A stretch of DNA of 21,212 nucleotides from Acidimicrobiia bacterium UBA4744 (GTDB lineage Bacteria > Actinomycetota > Acidimicrobiia > Spongiisociales > UBA4744), in the NCBI GenBank assembly GCA_002403855.1, contig DHIO01000039.1, positions 72,917 to 94,128 on the forward strand. The letters are read 5' to 3'. The first letter of the stretch is position 1, and each line of letters starts with the position of its first letter. The translations under genes were made by a program, and so were the position numbers. Under the pieces are notes generated by a model that did not search any database, had not been told where the DNA came from, and saw only the letters and a program-made list of their open reading frames with translations. Below are positions 1-7,046 of the stretch, piece by piece.

Positions 1-834
1 TGGAAGGCTCGCTTCATCGACCAGGACGGCTTCATCATCACCGGTGACGCCGACTCGACCACCCAGTACAACCTGGTCAACAGCGACATTGGGCTGGGTG
101 GCGACTGGGTGCCCTACCACCCCGGTGAGGAGAAACCGTACAACTGCGGAACCTGCCACACCACCGGATATCAGCCGGAAGGCAACCAGGACGGTCTGGC
201 CGGCCTGATCGGCACGTGGGCCGAGCCCGGTATCCAGTGCGAGGAGTGCCACGGGCCCGGTTCTAATCATGTGGCCAGCCCCTACGGAGTGGCGATGATG
301 GTCGACCGCTCGGCGGAAGCCTGCGGTGATTGCCATCGGCGGGGGGCGGTGGAGGCCATCGACGCGAGCGGCGGTCTCATCAAGCACCACGAGCAGTACG
401 AAGAACTGTTCCAGTCCAAGCACCGCGCCCTCGAGTGTGTGGCCTGCCACGACCCGCACGAGGGGGTCATTCAGAACCGGAAGGAAGGGACGCCGACCAC
501 CCGGGTGCAGTGCGAATCCTGTCACTTCCAGAGCGCTCAATACCAGAAGTCGGATGTTATGAAGGCCGCTCTGGACTGCATCGACTGTCATATGCCTCGC
601 CTGGTGAAGAGCGCCGTGGGCGATGCTGAGGCCTACACCGGTGATATCCGGGCGCACCTGTGGGCCATAGACCCGACGGCGGTGTCGCAGTTCAACGAGG
701 ACGGCTCGGAAGCGATCTCGCAGATCTCCCTCGACTTCGCCTGTAAGTCGTGTCACCGGGAAGGCGGAACCGCCTCCGTCCGGACGGACGCCGAGCTGCA
801 GGAAGAAGCACTTGGCTATCACGATCGGCCTTAG
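1..834 (+). CDS. multiheme c-type cytochrome, 5' end outside the window
   Basis: The frame is open from base 1, so the N-terminus, any signal peptide and probably more hemes lie upstream. The visible 277 residues contain seven CXXCH heme-binding motifs: CGTCH, CEECH, CGDCH, CVACH, CESCH, CIDCH and CKSCH, with first cysteines near visible residues 49, 80, 108, 146, 171, 193 and 248. Extra histidines (for example the HH pair near residue 129) could be distal ligands. Such proteins are exported electron carriers or reductases related to the cytochrome c554/octaheme group. The substrate cannot be named from this fragment. No CXXCK or other special active-site heme motif is visible. A strong hairpin follows the stop, and a monoheme cytochrome gene lies just downstream in the same orientation, which suggests a shared respiratory role. 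Confidence 0.93.
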   Translation, partial: WKARFIDQDGFIITGDADSTTQYNLVNSDIGLGGDWVPYHPGEEKPYNCGTCHTTGYQPEGNQDGLAGLIGTWAEPGIQCEECHGPGSNHVASPYGVAMMVDRSAEACGDCHRRGAVEAIDASGGLIKHHEQYEELFQSKHRALECVACHDPHEGVIQNRKEGTPTTRVQCESCHFQSAQYQKSDVMKAALDCIDCHMPRLVKSAVGDAEAYTGDIRAHLWAIDPTAVSQFNEDGSEAISQISLDFACKSCHREGGTASVRTDAELQEEALGYHDRP

Positions 835-841
835 CATGTAG

Positions 842-872
842 CTCGGGGGAGGGCGTTCGGCCCTCCCCCGAG
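842..872 (+). terminator. strong GC-rich hairpin after the multiheme cytochrome
   Basis: A 12-bp perfect stem begins eight bases after the stop codon: CTCGGGGGAGGG pairs with CCCTCCCCCGAG around a seven-base loop. No T-run follows, so it is a terminator-like hairpin of the kind common in GC-rich actinobacteria rather than a classical intrinsic terminator. It probably ends or attenuates the cytochrome transcript. Confidence 0.7.
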
Positions 873-883
873 ATGGCAAACAT

Positions 884-940
884 GGTGAGCTTCCCGAAGG
901 TGTGTTGCTCCCAAGTCCCACACCACCGACGAAGCTCACC
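884..940 (+). promoter_or_regulatory. long interrupted hairpin upstream of the monoheme cytochrome
   Basis: GGTGAGCTTC (884-893) and GAAGCTCACC (931-940) are perfect inverted repeats of 10 bp. Inside them GGTGTG (899-904) can pair with CACACC (919-924), giving a two-tier hairpin. It ends 43 bases before the chosen start of the next gene and follows the strong hairpin at 842-872. It could be a second terminator, a 5'-UTR structure or an operator. The function is unknown. Confidence 0.45.
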
Positions 941-983
941 GCCGCCTATGACACCTAGACGTCGCACGGTCCGGGAGGTGCCC

Positions 984-1442
984 GTGACAAGATTTGTCGG
1001 CGGCCTCGCCGTAGTAGCCGCGATGATGCTCGGCTGCTCACAGGGTGCCGACACCACCGCTCCGCCCACTACCGCGTCCACTTCGACGACAAACACACCG
1101 GAATCTACCGCCACGACGGCCGCGGCTCCGACGACGGACTCCGGGGCAACCGTGGAGATGGGCGCACAGCTCGCTGCCCGTTCCACCTGCACCGGGTGCC
1201 ATACCCTCGACGGCTCCCCGAACAACCTGGCCCCCACCTTGCTGGGGGCGTCCGGTAGCACCGTGACGCTCAACGACGGGACGACCGTTGTCGCCGATGC
1301 CGGCTACTTGCGCCGCTCGATCGTCGACCCAGCAGCCGAGATCGTCGAGGGGGACTGGGCCGCCGTGATGCCGTCCACCTACACCTTCACGGGAGAAGAA
1401 CTCGACGCTCTGGTGCTCTATCTCGAGTCACTCGCTCCATAG
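984..1442 (+). CDS. monoheme cytochrome c lipoprotein
   Basis: The predicted 152-residue protein has a short hydrophobic N-terminus ending in a lipobox (LGC, Cys18), then a Thr/Ser/Ala/Pro-rich linker (about 20-58) typical of proteins tethered outside the membrane. A single class I cytochrome c domain follows. The heme motif is CTGCH at 69-73, and Met129 in a VMPSTY context is the likely sixth ligand, as in cytochrome domains fused to cytochrome oxidase subunit II. The GTG start at 984 is preferred because GGGAGG lies at 973-978, five bases upstream. An in-frame ATG at 948 would add 12 residues and is the alternative. The gene ends one base from the convergent nrdJ stop. The likely role is electron transfer at the outer membrane face, possibly with the multiheme cytochrome upstream (inference). 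Confidence 0.88.
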   Translation: MTRFVGGLAVVAAMMLGCSQGADTTAPPTTASTSTTNTPESTATTAAAPTTDSGATVEMGAQLAARSTCTGCHTLDGSPNNLAPTLLGASGSTVTLNDGTTVVADAGYLRRSIVDPAAEIVEGDWAAVMPSTYTFTGEELDALVLYLESLAP

Positions 1443-1443
1443 T

Positions 1444-4400
1444 TCAGCTGCAGCCGGTGGTGCCGCCGCAGTTCAGGCACTTGTAGCAACTGCCCGCCCG
1501 GATCGTGATATGTCCGCACGTCTCACAGAGCGGAGCGTCGCCCATCATTTCCGCCAGAGCCGACTGGGCCGATGCAGTTCCCGCCTCGGCTGCCGAAACG
1601 GCCACAGCCGCCTGCTCGGGCCGGGGGGTTTGACTGCCGGCGGAACCGTTGGGTGAGTGTGCCGTGTCGACGAATCTGGCTGCCTGCACCTGGACGTCGA
1701 TCTCTTCCTCCATTGCCGCTTCGGTCAGGTCGAGCTGAACGCCGGCTTCGACGGCCAGCCCGGTGGCCGGCTCAGGCAACTCCATCTCCCGGGTGGGAGG
1801 CACCTGGGCCAGTTCGTCGCGCTGCAGGTACTCGACTCCCAAGGCTCGGAACACGTAATCGACGATGGAGTTGGCCATTTTTATGTTCGGGTGGCCTTCG
1901 ACCATGCCGCGCGGCTCGAACGTCTGGAACGTGAAGGTGTCCACGAACTCGTCGAGCGGGACGCCGTACTGGAGCCCCTTCGAGACCGCAATGGCAAAGC
2001 AGGAGAGGATCCCCCGCAGGGTGGCGCCTTCCTTGGCCAGATCGATGAAGACCTCCCCGAGCGTCCCATCCTCGTACTCGCCGGTGCGCAGGAACACCTT
2101 GTGGCCCCCGATACGTGCTTCCTGAGTGAAGCCACCGCGTCGGGCCGGCAACAGGAATCGGGGAGGCTGCATGCCGCGGGCGTACGCCTCGGTAGGAGAC
2201 ACGCCGGCCGGGATACGGCCCCAGGCAAAGGCCTTTTCCTCGGCCAGGGCGGCATTGATTTCCTGGGCTTCTTCCTGGTCGTCGCCTTCGTCTGAGGTTG
2301 CCGATGAAAGGGGCTGGGACGCTTTGGAGCCATCCCGGTACAGCGCCATGGCTTTGAGTCCCAGGTCGGCCGACAGCATGTACGAGCCTTCGATGTCTTC
2401 CGCCGTTACCTCGTTGGGCATGTTGATGGTCTTGGAAATCGCTCCCGAGATGAAAGGCTGAGCCGCGGCCATCATCTTGATGTGGCCGGTGTGATGGATG
2501 AACCGCAAACCGTTCTTGCCGTTCCGGTTGGCAGTGTCGAACACCGCCAGGTGGTCCGCGGCCAAATCCGGTGCGCCTTCAATCGTCTGGTGCCCGCAGA
2601 TCACATCGTTGGCTTCTGCCACCTGACTACGTGAGAAGCCGAGCGAGGAGAGCAGATCGAACTCGGGCAACAGGTAGCGATCGGAGGTGAGGCCGATCGC
2701 CTCGAGGGTGTGTTCGCCGAGCACGAACGCATTGAAAGCGTGACGGAGGTCGAACACGCTGGGAAGGGCTGCCTCGATCTTGTCGATAGCCTCGGCCGTC
2801 AGGCCGCGCTCGGACAGGCTTTCCCGGTTGATGTGAGGTGCTCCGTCCAGAGTCATCGTCCCGATGACGTGCCGGACGATCCGGTCGATCTGGTCCTCCG
2901 CGTATCCCAGCCGGCGCAAAGCAGGAGCGATCGATTGATTGGCGATCTTGAAGTAACCGCCGCCGGCCAACTTCTTGAACTTCACGAGTGCGAAATCGGG
3001 TTCAACACCCGTTGTGTCACAGTCCATGAGCAAGCCGATCGTTCCGGTCGGAGCGAGCACGGTGGCCTGGGCGTTGCGGAATCCATGGCGCTCGCCCGCG
3101 TGGAGCGCTGCATCCCATGTGCTGCGGGCGGCCTCCACGAGGGGACTGGGGGCCTTGGCCGGGTCGACGGCCATCACGTAGTGACTGACCCCTTCGTATT
3201 CCTCGGTGGGGGCGTCGTAAGCGGCCCGGCGGTGGTTGCGAATGACTCGCAGCATGTGGTCCCTGTTCTCCCAGAAGCGCGGGAAGGGCCCGATGACCGC
3301 GGCCAGTTCAGCCGACGTGGCATAGGCACGTCCGGTGAGGATCGCCGTCAGTGCTCCGGCGATAGCCCGTCCTTCGTCTGAGTCGTAGGGGATGCCGGAG
3401 CGCATCAACAGCGAACCGAGGTTGGCGTATCCCAGACCCAGCGTCCGGTATTCATACGAGCCGAGCGCAATGTCCCGGGAGGGGAACTGGGCCATCGTCA
3501 CCGAAATCTCCAAGACGATCGTCCAGATGCGGATGGCGTGCTCATAGGATTCGATGTCGAAGGCGCCCGTTTCGTCGTCGTAGAACTTCACGAGGTTGAG
3601 GCTGGCCAAGTTGCAGGCGGTGTTGTCCAGGAACATGTACTCGGAACACGGGTTGGATGCCCGGATCCGTCCACCCTCCGGACAGGTATGCCACTCGTTG
3701 ATCGTCGTGTCGTACTGCATGCCCGGATCGGCGCATGCCCAAGCCGCCTTCGATACTTGTCGCCAGATGTCACGAGCCTTGACCGTGCGGCGAACGGCGC
3801 CGGTCGACCGCTCGATCAGGTCCCACTCTCCATCTTCGATGACCTTCTGCAGGAACTGCTGCGTCACTCTGACCGAGTTGTTGGAGTTCTGACCAGACAC
3901 GGTCTGGTAGGCCTCGCCGTTGAAGTCGGCTGCGAATCCATTGGCGATGAGGATTTTGGCTTTTTCCTCCTCGACCTTCTTCCAGTTGACGAAAGCTTCG
4001 ATGTCCGGATGGTCGACGTCGAGGATGACCATCTTGGCGGCCCGGCGAGTGGTACCGCCCGATTTGATCGCCCCGGCCGCCCGGTCGCCGATCTTCAGAA
4101 ACGACATGACACCCGAGGACTTGCCGCCACCCGAGAGCGGCTCGCCTTCGGCCCGGATCGTCGAGAAGTTGGTGCCGGTACCGGATCCGAACTTGAAAAG
4201 GCGAGCTTCCTTGGTCCACAGGTCCATGATCCCGCCTTCGTTGACGAGGTCGTCACCGACGGCCTGGATGAAGCAGGCGTGTGGCGCCGGACGGCTGTAG
4301 GAATCGGGTCCGGGGATGAGCTCTTCCGTCTCCGGATCCACGTACCAGAACCCCTGCGGCGGGCCGGTCAGCCCGTAGGCGAAATTGAGCCCGGTGTTGA

Positions 4401-4845
4401 ACCACTGCGGACTGTTGGGGGCGGCCATCTGGCTTCCCAGCATGTACCGCACCTCGTCCTCAAAGGCCTGGGCGTCTTCTTCCGAGGCGAAATAGCCGTG
4501 CTGCTCGCCCCACCAGCGCCACGTCCCCGTCAGCCGATCGAAGACTTGACGGGCCGAGCCCTCGGGACCCAATCGCGGCTCGCCGTTCTCGTCGAAGAGT
4601 TGCCGTCCCTCGTCGTCGTACTGGGGGACCCCCGCCTTTCGAAAGTACTTGGAAACCATGATGTCGGTCGCAACCTGCGACCAGGCCGCCGGAACCTCGG
4701 CGTTCTTCATCTCGAAGACCACAGATCCGTCGGGATTGGTGATCCTTGAATCGCGTCGAGTCCACTCGATCGACGCATGGGGGTCCTCACCAGCTCGGGT
4801 GAAGCGACGGCCGACGGTCAGACCCTTGGTCCCTGGTTCGAACAT
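1444..4845 (-). CDS. nrdJ: adenosylcobalamin-dependent (class II) ribonucleotide reductase
   Basis: The 1133-residue protein reduces ribonucleotides to deoxyribonucleotides for DNA synthesis, using adenosylcobalamin to generate a thiyl radical, and works aerobically or anaerobically. Visible landmarks are Cys191 (ACFIQ), the FGSGTGTNFS segment near 219-228, the NPCSE active site at 398-402 (Cys400 as radical cysteine, Glu402), and Cys411 (TACNLAS), the expected partner of Cys191 in the redox pair. PTGTIG and SKTINMPN motifs follow. The C-terminal 27 residues hold six cysteines (1107, 1110, 1120, 1123, 1126, 1132), matching the CXXC/zinc-ribbon tail that re-reduces the active site. The ATG at 4845 has GGAGGG about seven bases upstream. 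The gene stands alone, and no nrdR or nrdAB is visible. The upstream NrdR boxes support deoxynucleotide-responsive repression. The length fits the long actinobacterial NrdJ group. Confidence 0.97.
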   Translation of the reverse strand: MFEPGTKGLTVGRRFTRAGEDPHASIEWTRRDSRITNPDGSVVFEMKNAEVPAAWSQVATDIMVSKYFRKAGVPQYDDEGRQLFDENGEPRLGPEGSARQVFDRLTGTWRWWGEQHGYFASEEDAQAFEDEVRYMLGSQMAAPNSPQWFNTGLNFAYGLTGPPQGFWYVDPETEELIPGPDSYSRPAPHACFIQAVGDDLVNEGGIMDLWTKEARLFKFGSGTGTNFSTIRAEGEPLSGGGKSSGVMSFLKIGDRAAGAIKSGGTTRRAAKMVILDVDHPDIEAFVNWKKVEEEKAKILIANGFAADFNGEAYQTVSGQNSNNSVRVTQQFLQKVIEDGEWDLIERSTGAVRRTVKARDIWRQVSKAAWACADPGMQYDTTINEWHTCPEGGRIRASNPCSEYMFLDNTACNLASLNLVKFYDDETGAFDIESYEHAIRIWTIVLEISVTMAQFPSRDIALGSYEYRTLGLGYANLGSLLMRSGIPYDSDEGRAIAGALTAILTGRAYATSAELAAVIGPFPRFWENRDHMLRVIRNHRRAAYDAPTEEYEGVSHYVMAVDPAKAPSPLVEAARSTWDAALHAGERHGFRNAQATVLAPTGTIGLLMDCDTTGVEPDFALVKFKKLAGGGYFKIANQSIAPALRRLGYAEDQIDRIVRHVIGTMTLDGAPHINRESLSERGLTAEAIDKIEAALPSVFDLRHAFNAFVLGEHTLEAIGLTSDRYLLPEFDLLSSLGFSRSQVAEANDVICGHQTIEGAPDLAADHLAVFDTANRNGKNGLRFIHHTGHIKMMAAAQPFISGAISKTINMPNEVTAEDIEGSYMLSADLGLKAMALYRDGSKASQPLSSATSDEGDDQEEAQEINAALAEEKAFAWGRIPAGVSPTEAYARGMQPPRFLLPARRGGFTQEARIGGHKVFLRTGEYEDGTLGEVFIDLAKEGATLRGILSCFAIAVSKGLQYGVPLDEFVDTFTFQTFEPRGMVEGHPNIKMANSIVDYVFRALGVEYLQRDELAQVPPTREMELPEPATGLAVEAGVQLDLTEAAMEEEIDVQVQAARFVDTAHSPNGSAGSQTPRPEQAAVAVSAAEAGTASAQSALAEMMGDAPLCETCGHITIRAGSCYKCLNCGGTTGCS

Positions 4846-4910
4846 GCGTTATCCCTCCACGATCCGGGCACTCTCCGCCCAGCCCGGTGCCTGCCTGAGA
4901 TGTCACCGAT

Positions 4911-4928
4911 ACCACCAGATGTTGTGGT
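4911..4928 (-). promoter_or_regulatory. NrdR box, gene-proximal
   Basis: ACCACCAGATGTTGTGGT is an imperfect palindrome centred at 4919/4920 and fits the NrdR operator pattern (ACACWATATATWGTGT-like, with conserved CA..AT..TG symmetry). It lies about 66 bp upstream of the nrdJ start. Its centre is 32 bp from a second, similar box, about three helical turns, as in known paired NrdR operators. The identification rests on pattern and context. Confidence 0.82.
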
Positions 4929-4943
4929 CGAGGGGGAAGCTTT

Positions 4944-4960
4944 CCACGACATCTGGTGTG
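4944..4960 (-). promoter_or_regulatory. NrdR box, promoter-proximal
   Basis: Read on the minus strand this is CACACCAGATGTCGTGG, centred at 4951/4952. It shares the CACCAGATGT core with the other box. It begins about ten bases downstream of the predicted -10 element, so bound NrdR would overlap the transcription start and early transcript of nrdJ. The two boxes are also inverted repeats of each other and could form a stem in the RNA, but the 32-bp centre spacing and gene context favour a protein operator. Confidence 0.82.
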
Positions 4961-4970
4961 TAGCCCGGAC

Positions 4971-5000
4971 ACCATAATCACCCGGACGTAATTACGTCAA
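4971..5000 (-). promoter_or_regulatory. predicted nrdJ promoter
   Basis: On the minus strand, TTGACG (4995-5000) is separated by 18 bp from TATGGT (4971-4976), a reasonable sigma-70-type match. Transcription would start near 4963-4965, immediately upstream of the first NrdR box, giving a leader of roughly 120 bases before the ATG at 4845. This is motif reading only. Confidence 0.55.
4985..4998. promoter_or_regulatory. 14-bp perfect palindrome overlapping the nrdJ -35 element
   Basis: GACGTAATTACGTC is perfectly self-complementary and AT-rich in its centre. It lies between the predicted -10 and the -35 hexamer of nrdJ and overlaps the latter by four bases, so it would be well placed as an operator for a dimeric regulator. 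It does not resemble the adjacent NrdR boxes. The binding protein is unknown. The whole gene-free stretch 4846-5170 (325 bp) otherwise contains the two NrdR boxes, the nrdJ promoter and the heptad repeat at 5093-5119. Confidence 0.45.
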
Positions 5001-5092
5001 TGGTATTCAGTGACCATTTTTCGCGAATTCTCGGCCGGGAAGTGGGGGAAGTCGACCAACCCGCACTCTAGAGGAGCCAGGGGACAGCGCGA

Positions 5093-5119
5093 AAACTCTT
5101 CAGGAGAGTTTCGAGTTTC
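5093..5119. repeat. small inverted repeat merging into GAGTTTC heptad repeats
   Basis: AAACTCT (5093-5099) and AGAGTTT (5105-5111) form a 7-bp inverted repeat around a five-base spacer. The right arm merges into two exact tandem copies of GAGTTTC (5106-5112 and 5113-5119). It lies 51 bases upstream of the methyltransferase start. The same heptad recurs in the array at 14911-14945. Confidence 0.5.
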
Positions 5120-5170
5120 GGCCTGGTTGCCGGTTGCGTAGTCTTGGAGATCGAGGAACCGAGAAACGAG

Positions 5171-5908
5171 ATGACCGATCTGCCCAGGCTCTACGGGGAG
5201 CTCGCCGAGTGGTGGCCCTTGCTCTCGGCGCCGGAGGAATACGCCGAAGAAGCCGAGGTGTATCGGTCTGTTCTGACCAGTGCTGCTCAGGTCCCCCCGG
5301 CCACCGTGCTCGAGTTGGGCAGCGGGGGCGGCAACAACGCCTCCCACCTCAAGACCCATTTTCGGCTGACACTGGTCGATAGGTCTCCGGGCATGTTGGA
5401 GGTCAGCAGCCAACTCAATCCGGATTGTGAGCATCACCTCGGTGACATGCGAACGGTGCGACTGGGGCGCGAGTTCGACGCCGTGTTCGTGCACGATGCC
5501 GTCGACTACCTGACGACGATCGAGGACCTGCGGGCGGCGATGCGGACTGCTTTCGAGCACTGCCGACCCGGGGGAGCGACACTGTTCGTTCCGGACCACC
5601 TCAGAGAGACCTTCCGGTCGGGAACGAGTCACGGCGGACACGACGGAGAGGGGAGGGGAATGAGGTACCTGGAGTGGACCCGGGATCCCGATCCAGGCGG
5701 AACGACCTATGTCACCGATTTCGCCTACCTGCTCCACGAGGACGGGTCGGGCACCTCGGTCCTGTACGACCGCCACCTCTGCGGTCTGTTCTCCCGGGAT
5801 GAGTGGCTGCGAACCCTGCGCGACGTCGGGTTCGAAAGCCGGTACGAGGAAGCAACCCTGACGGGCGGGGAGATTCTCAGGATGTTCGTCGGGGTCATCG
5901 CCGTCTGA
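5171..5908 (+). CDS. class I SAM-dependent methyltransferase
   Basis: The 245-residue protein has a Rossmann-type methyltransferase core. Motif I VLELGSGGGN lies at 46-55, the acidic end of beta 2 is Asp70 (LVDRSPGML), GDMRTV follows near 91, and the motif IV region reads DAVFVHDAVDYL. The second half is richer in charged residues and probably forms the substrate cap. The acceptor cannot be named from sequence. The general fold is that of small-molecule methyltransferases (Methyltransf_11/25 type). The ATG at 5171 is chosen because the conserved region starts at once (LPRLYGELAEWW). A TTG at 5144 is an alternative that would add nine residues. The gene is divergent from nrdJ and converges on the SDR gene with a shared terminator-like hairpin. 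Confidence 0.88.
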   Translation: MTDLPRLYGELAEWWPLLSAPEEYAEEAEVYRSVLTSAAQVPPATVLELGSGGGNNASHLKTHFRLTLVDRSPGMLEVSSQLNPDCEHHLGDMRTVRLGREFDAVFVHDAVDYLTTIEDLRAAMRTAFEHCRPGGATLFVPDHLRETFRSGTSHGGHDGEGRGMRYLEWTRDPDPGGTTYVTDFAYLLHEDGSGTSVLYDRHLCGLFSRDEWLRTLRDVGFESRYEEATLTGGEILRMFVGVIAV

Positions 5909-5932
5909 CCGGATCTTGCCTCTGATCGGTCA
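5906..5932. terminator. bidirectional terminator hairpin between convergent genes
   Basis: TGACCGGATC (5906-5915) pairs with GATCGGTCA (5924-5932) with one bulged G and an eight-base loop. The hairpin begins at the TGA stop of the methyltransferase and ends at the TGA stop of the minus-strand SDR, so the same 27 bases terminate both reading frames and probably both transcripts. Confidence 0.6.
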
Positions 5933-6961
5933 AATCCCCAACGTCAGGTCCGGGAGAGCAGCGTCCTCGGCTTGGTAGTCGAACCGGTGCGGCGGCAGCT
6001 CGTCGGGCAGGTCGGCCAGCTCCCATTCGACCGTCCGTTCCATGGCCTCTTCGTTCCCGACCACCTCCCGATAGTCGAGCTCTTCGCGAACTCTCGTGGT
6101 GTCTGCCACCAGGTCCTGGGCGAAGTCCAGCTCCTCGTCGCAGAGGTGCTCGGGAACTTCATCGGTGGCCAGCGTCACGATCTCGCCCGACCATCCGCAG
6201 GCCGCACCTATCGCTCGTACCCATTCGGCTTCCGTCCGCGCTTCCGGCTCGGCAACGTTGTACACGCGTCCGGCGGCTCGATCATCCGTGACGGCCCTGG
6301 TGATGGCTTCGGCGACGTTCTCTACGAATGCTCGGCTCCACTTCCACCCGGCACCGGTTTCGTCGAGGATGATCCAGCGGCGCCCGTCGACCATGCGTTT
6401 GAGGTAGGGAAAGGGACGGTGCTGGTAGTCGCCGGGTCCGTACACGGCGGGCAAACGCAAGATGGTCCCCGGCAGGTCGGGCTGGGCGAGGTAGGTCTGC
6501 TCGACGGGGATCTTGTCGTAGTCGTGCATCCGGCTGCCGGGTGGGAAGAGATCCCGGTACGGATACAGCAGCTCCCGGAGGGCTGCCTCCTCGGTCATGG
6601 GTTGGGGGATCGGTGGTTGTTGCGTTCGGCCCCGCAAGATGTCGTAGGCGAGGTAGACGTCCTGGCTCGAGACGGCCACGATTCGGCTCGCCAAACCGTC
6701 GAAAGCCAGCAGGGTGTCCACTGCATCGTGCCTGGTGAGGGGAACCATGTCCAGTACGACGTCGGGGGCGAAGCGTTCGAAGTCGGCGACGAAGGAGAGG
6801 AGTTCGCGCCGGTCCCCGTGCAGATGTTGCACGTGGGGCAGTCCGTCCGGTTCGGTTTCGCCCCGATGGAACACTGCCACCTCGCATCCGGCCTCAATCA
6901 GCGCCCGCACGGTGTGGAACCCGATGAACCTCGTTCCCCCGATCACGAGCACTTGCCGCAT
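5930..6961 (-). CDS. NAD(P)-dependent epimerase/dehydratase family protein (atypical SDR)
   Basis: The 343-residue protein opens with a dinucleotide-binding Rossmann motif (VIGGTRFIGFH, residues 6-16) and has the SDR-like segment VSSQDVY near 97-103. The usual YxxxK catalytic pair is replaced by YDKIPVE (Tyr148, Lys150), a form seen in atypical extended SDRs close to the CSP41/isoflavone-reductase side of the family. LRLPAVYGPGD (from about 173) and the WKWSRAFVENVA segment match the extended-SDR C-terminal fold. The substrate may be a nucleotide sugar or other sugar derivative, but no specific role can be assigned. The ATG at 6961 is preferred because the Rossmann strand begins immediately. 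The gene is divergent from tdh, with 85 bases between the starts. Confidence 0.87.
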   Translation of the reverse strand: MRQVLVIGGTRFIGFHTVRALIEAGCEVAVFHRGETEPDGLPHVQHLHGDRRELLSFVADFERFAPDVVLDMVPLTRHDAVDTLLAFDGLASRIVAVSSQDVYLAYDILRGRTQQPPIPQPMTEEAALRELLYPYRDLFPPGSRMHDYDKIPVEQTYLAQPDLPGTILRLPAVYGPGDYQHRPFPYLKRMVDGRRWIILDETGAGWKWSRAFVENVAEAITRAVTDDRAAGRVYNVAEPEARTEAEWVRAIGAACGWSGEIVTLATDEVPEHLCDEELDFAQDLVADTTRVREELDYREVVGNEEAMERTVEWELADLPDELPPHRFDYQAEDAALPDLTLGI

Positions 6962-7046
6962 GGTCGGAGTGTACGGGCGAGCGACGGCCTCACAAATACC
7001 GCTATCCCGGCAGAAAGGATTGCCCCCGTCGCTAGCCTGAGCGTTC

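Noticed and set aside
3538..4749. 403-codon open frame on the plus strand inside nrdJ
   Set aside because: It lies wholly antisense to a strongly conserved reductase. Its translation shows no family motif, and GC-rich coding DNA commonly leaves the opposite strand open.
4846..5000. Cobalamin riboswitch upstream of the B12-dependent reductase
   Set aside because: No B12-box-like sequence or expected multi-stem layout is seen. The paired inverted repeats are better explained as NrdR boxes.
4997..5776. 259-codon minus-strand open frame opposite the methyltransferase
   Set aside because: The methyltransferase on the other strand has clear SAM-binding motifs, while this frame has none and would cover the nrdJ promoter.
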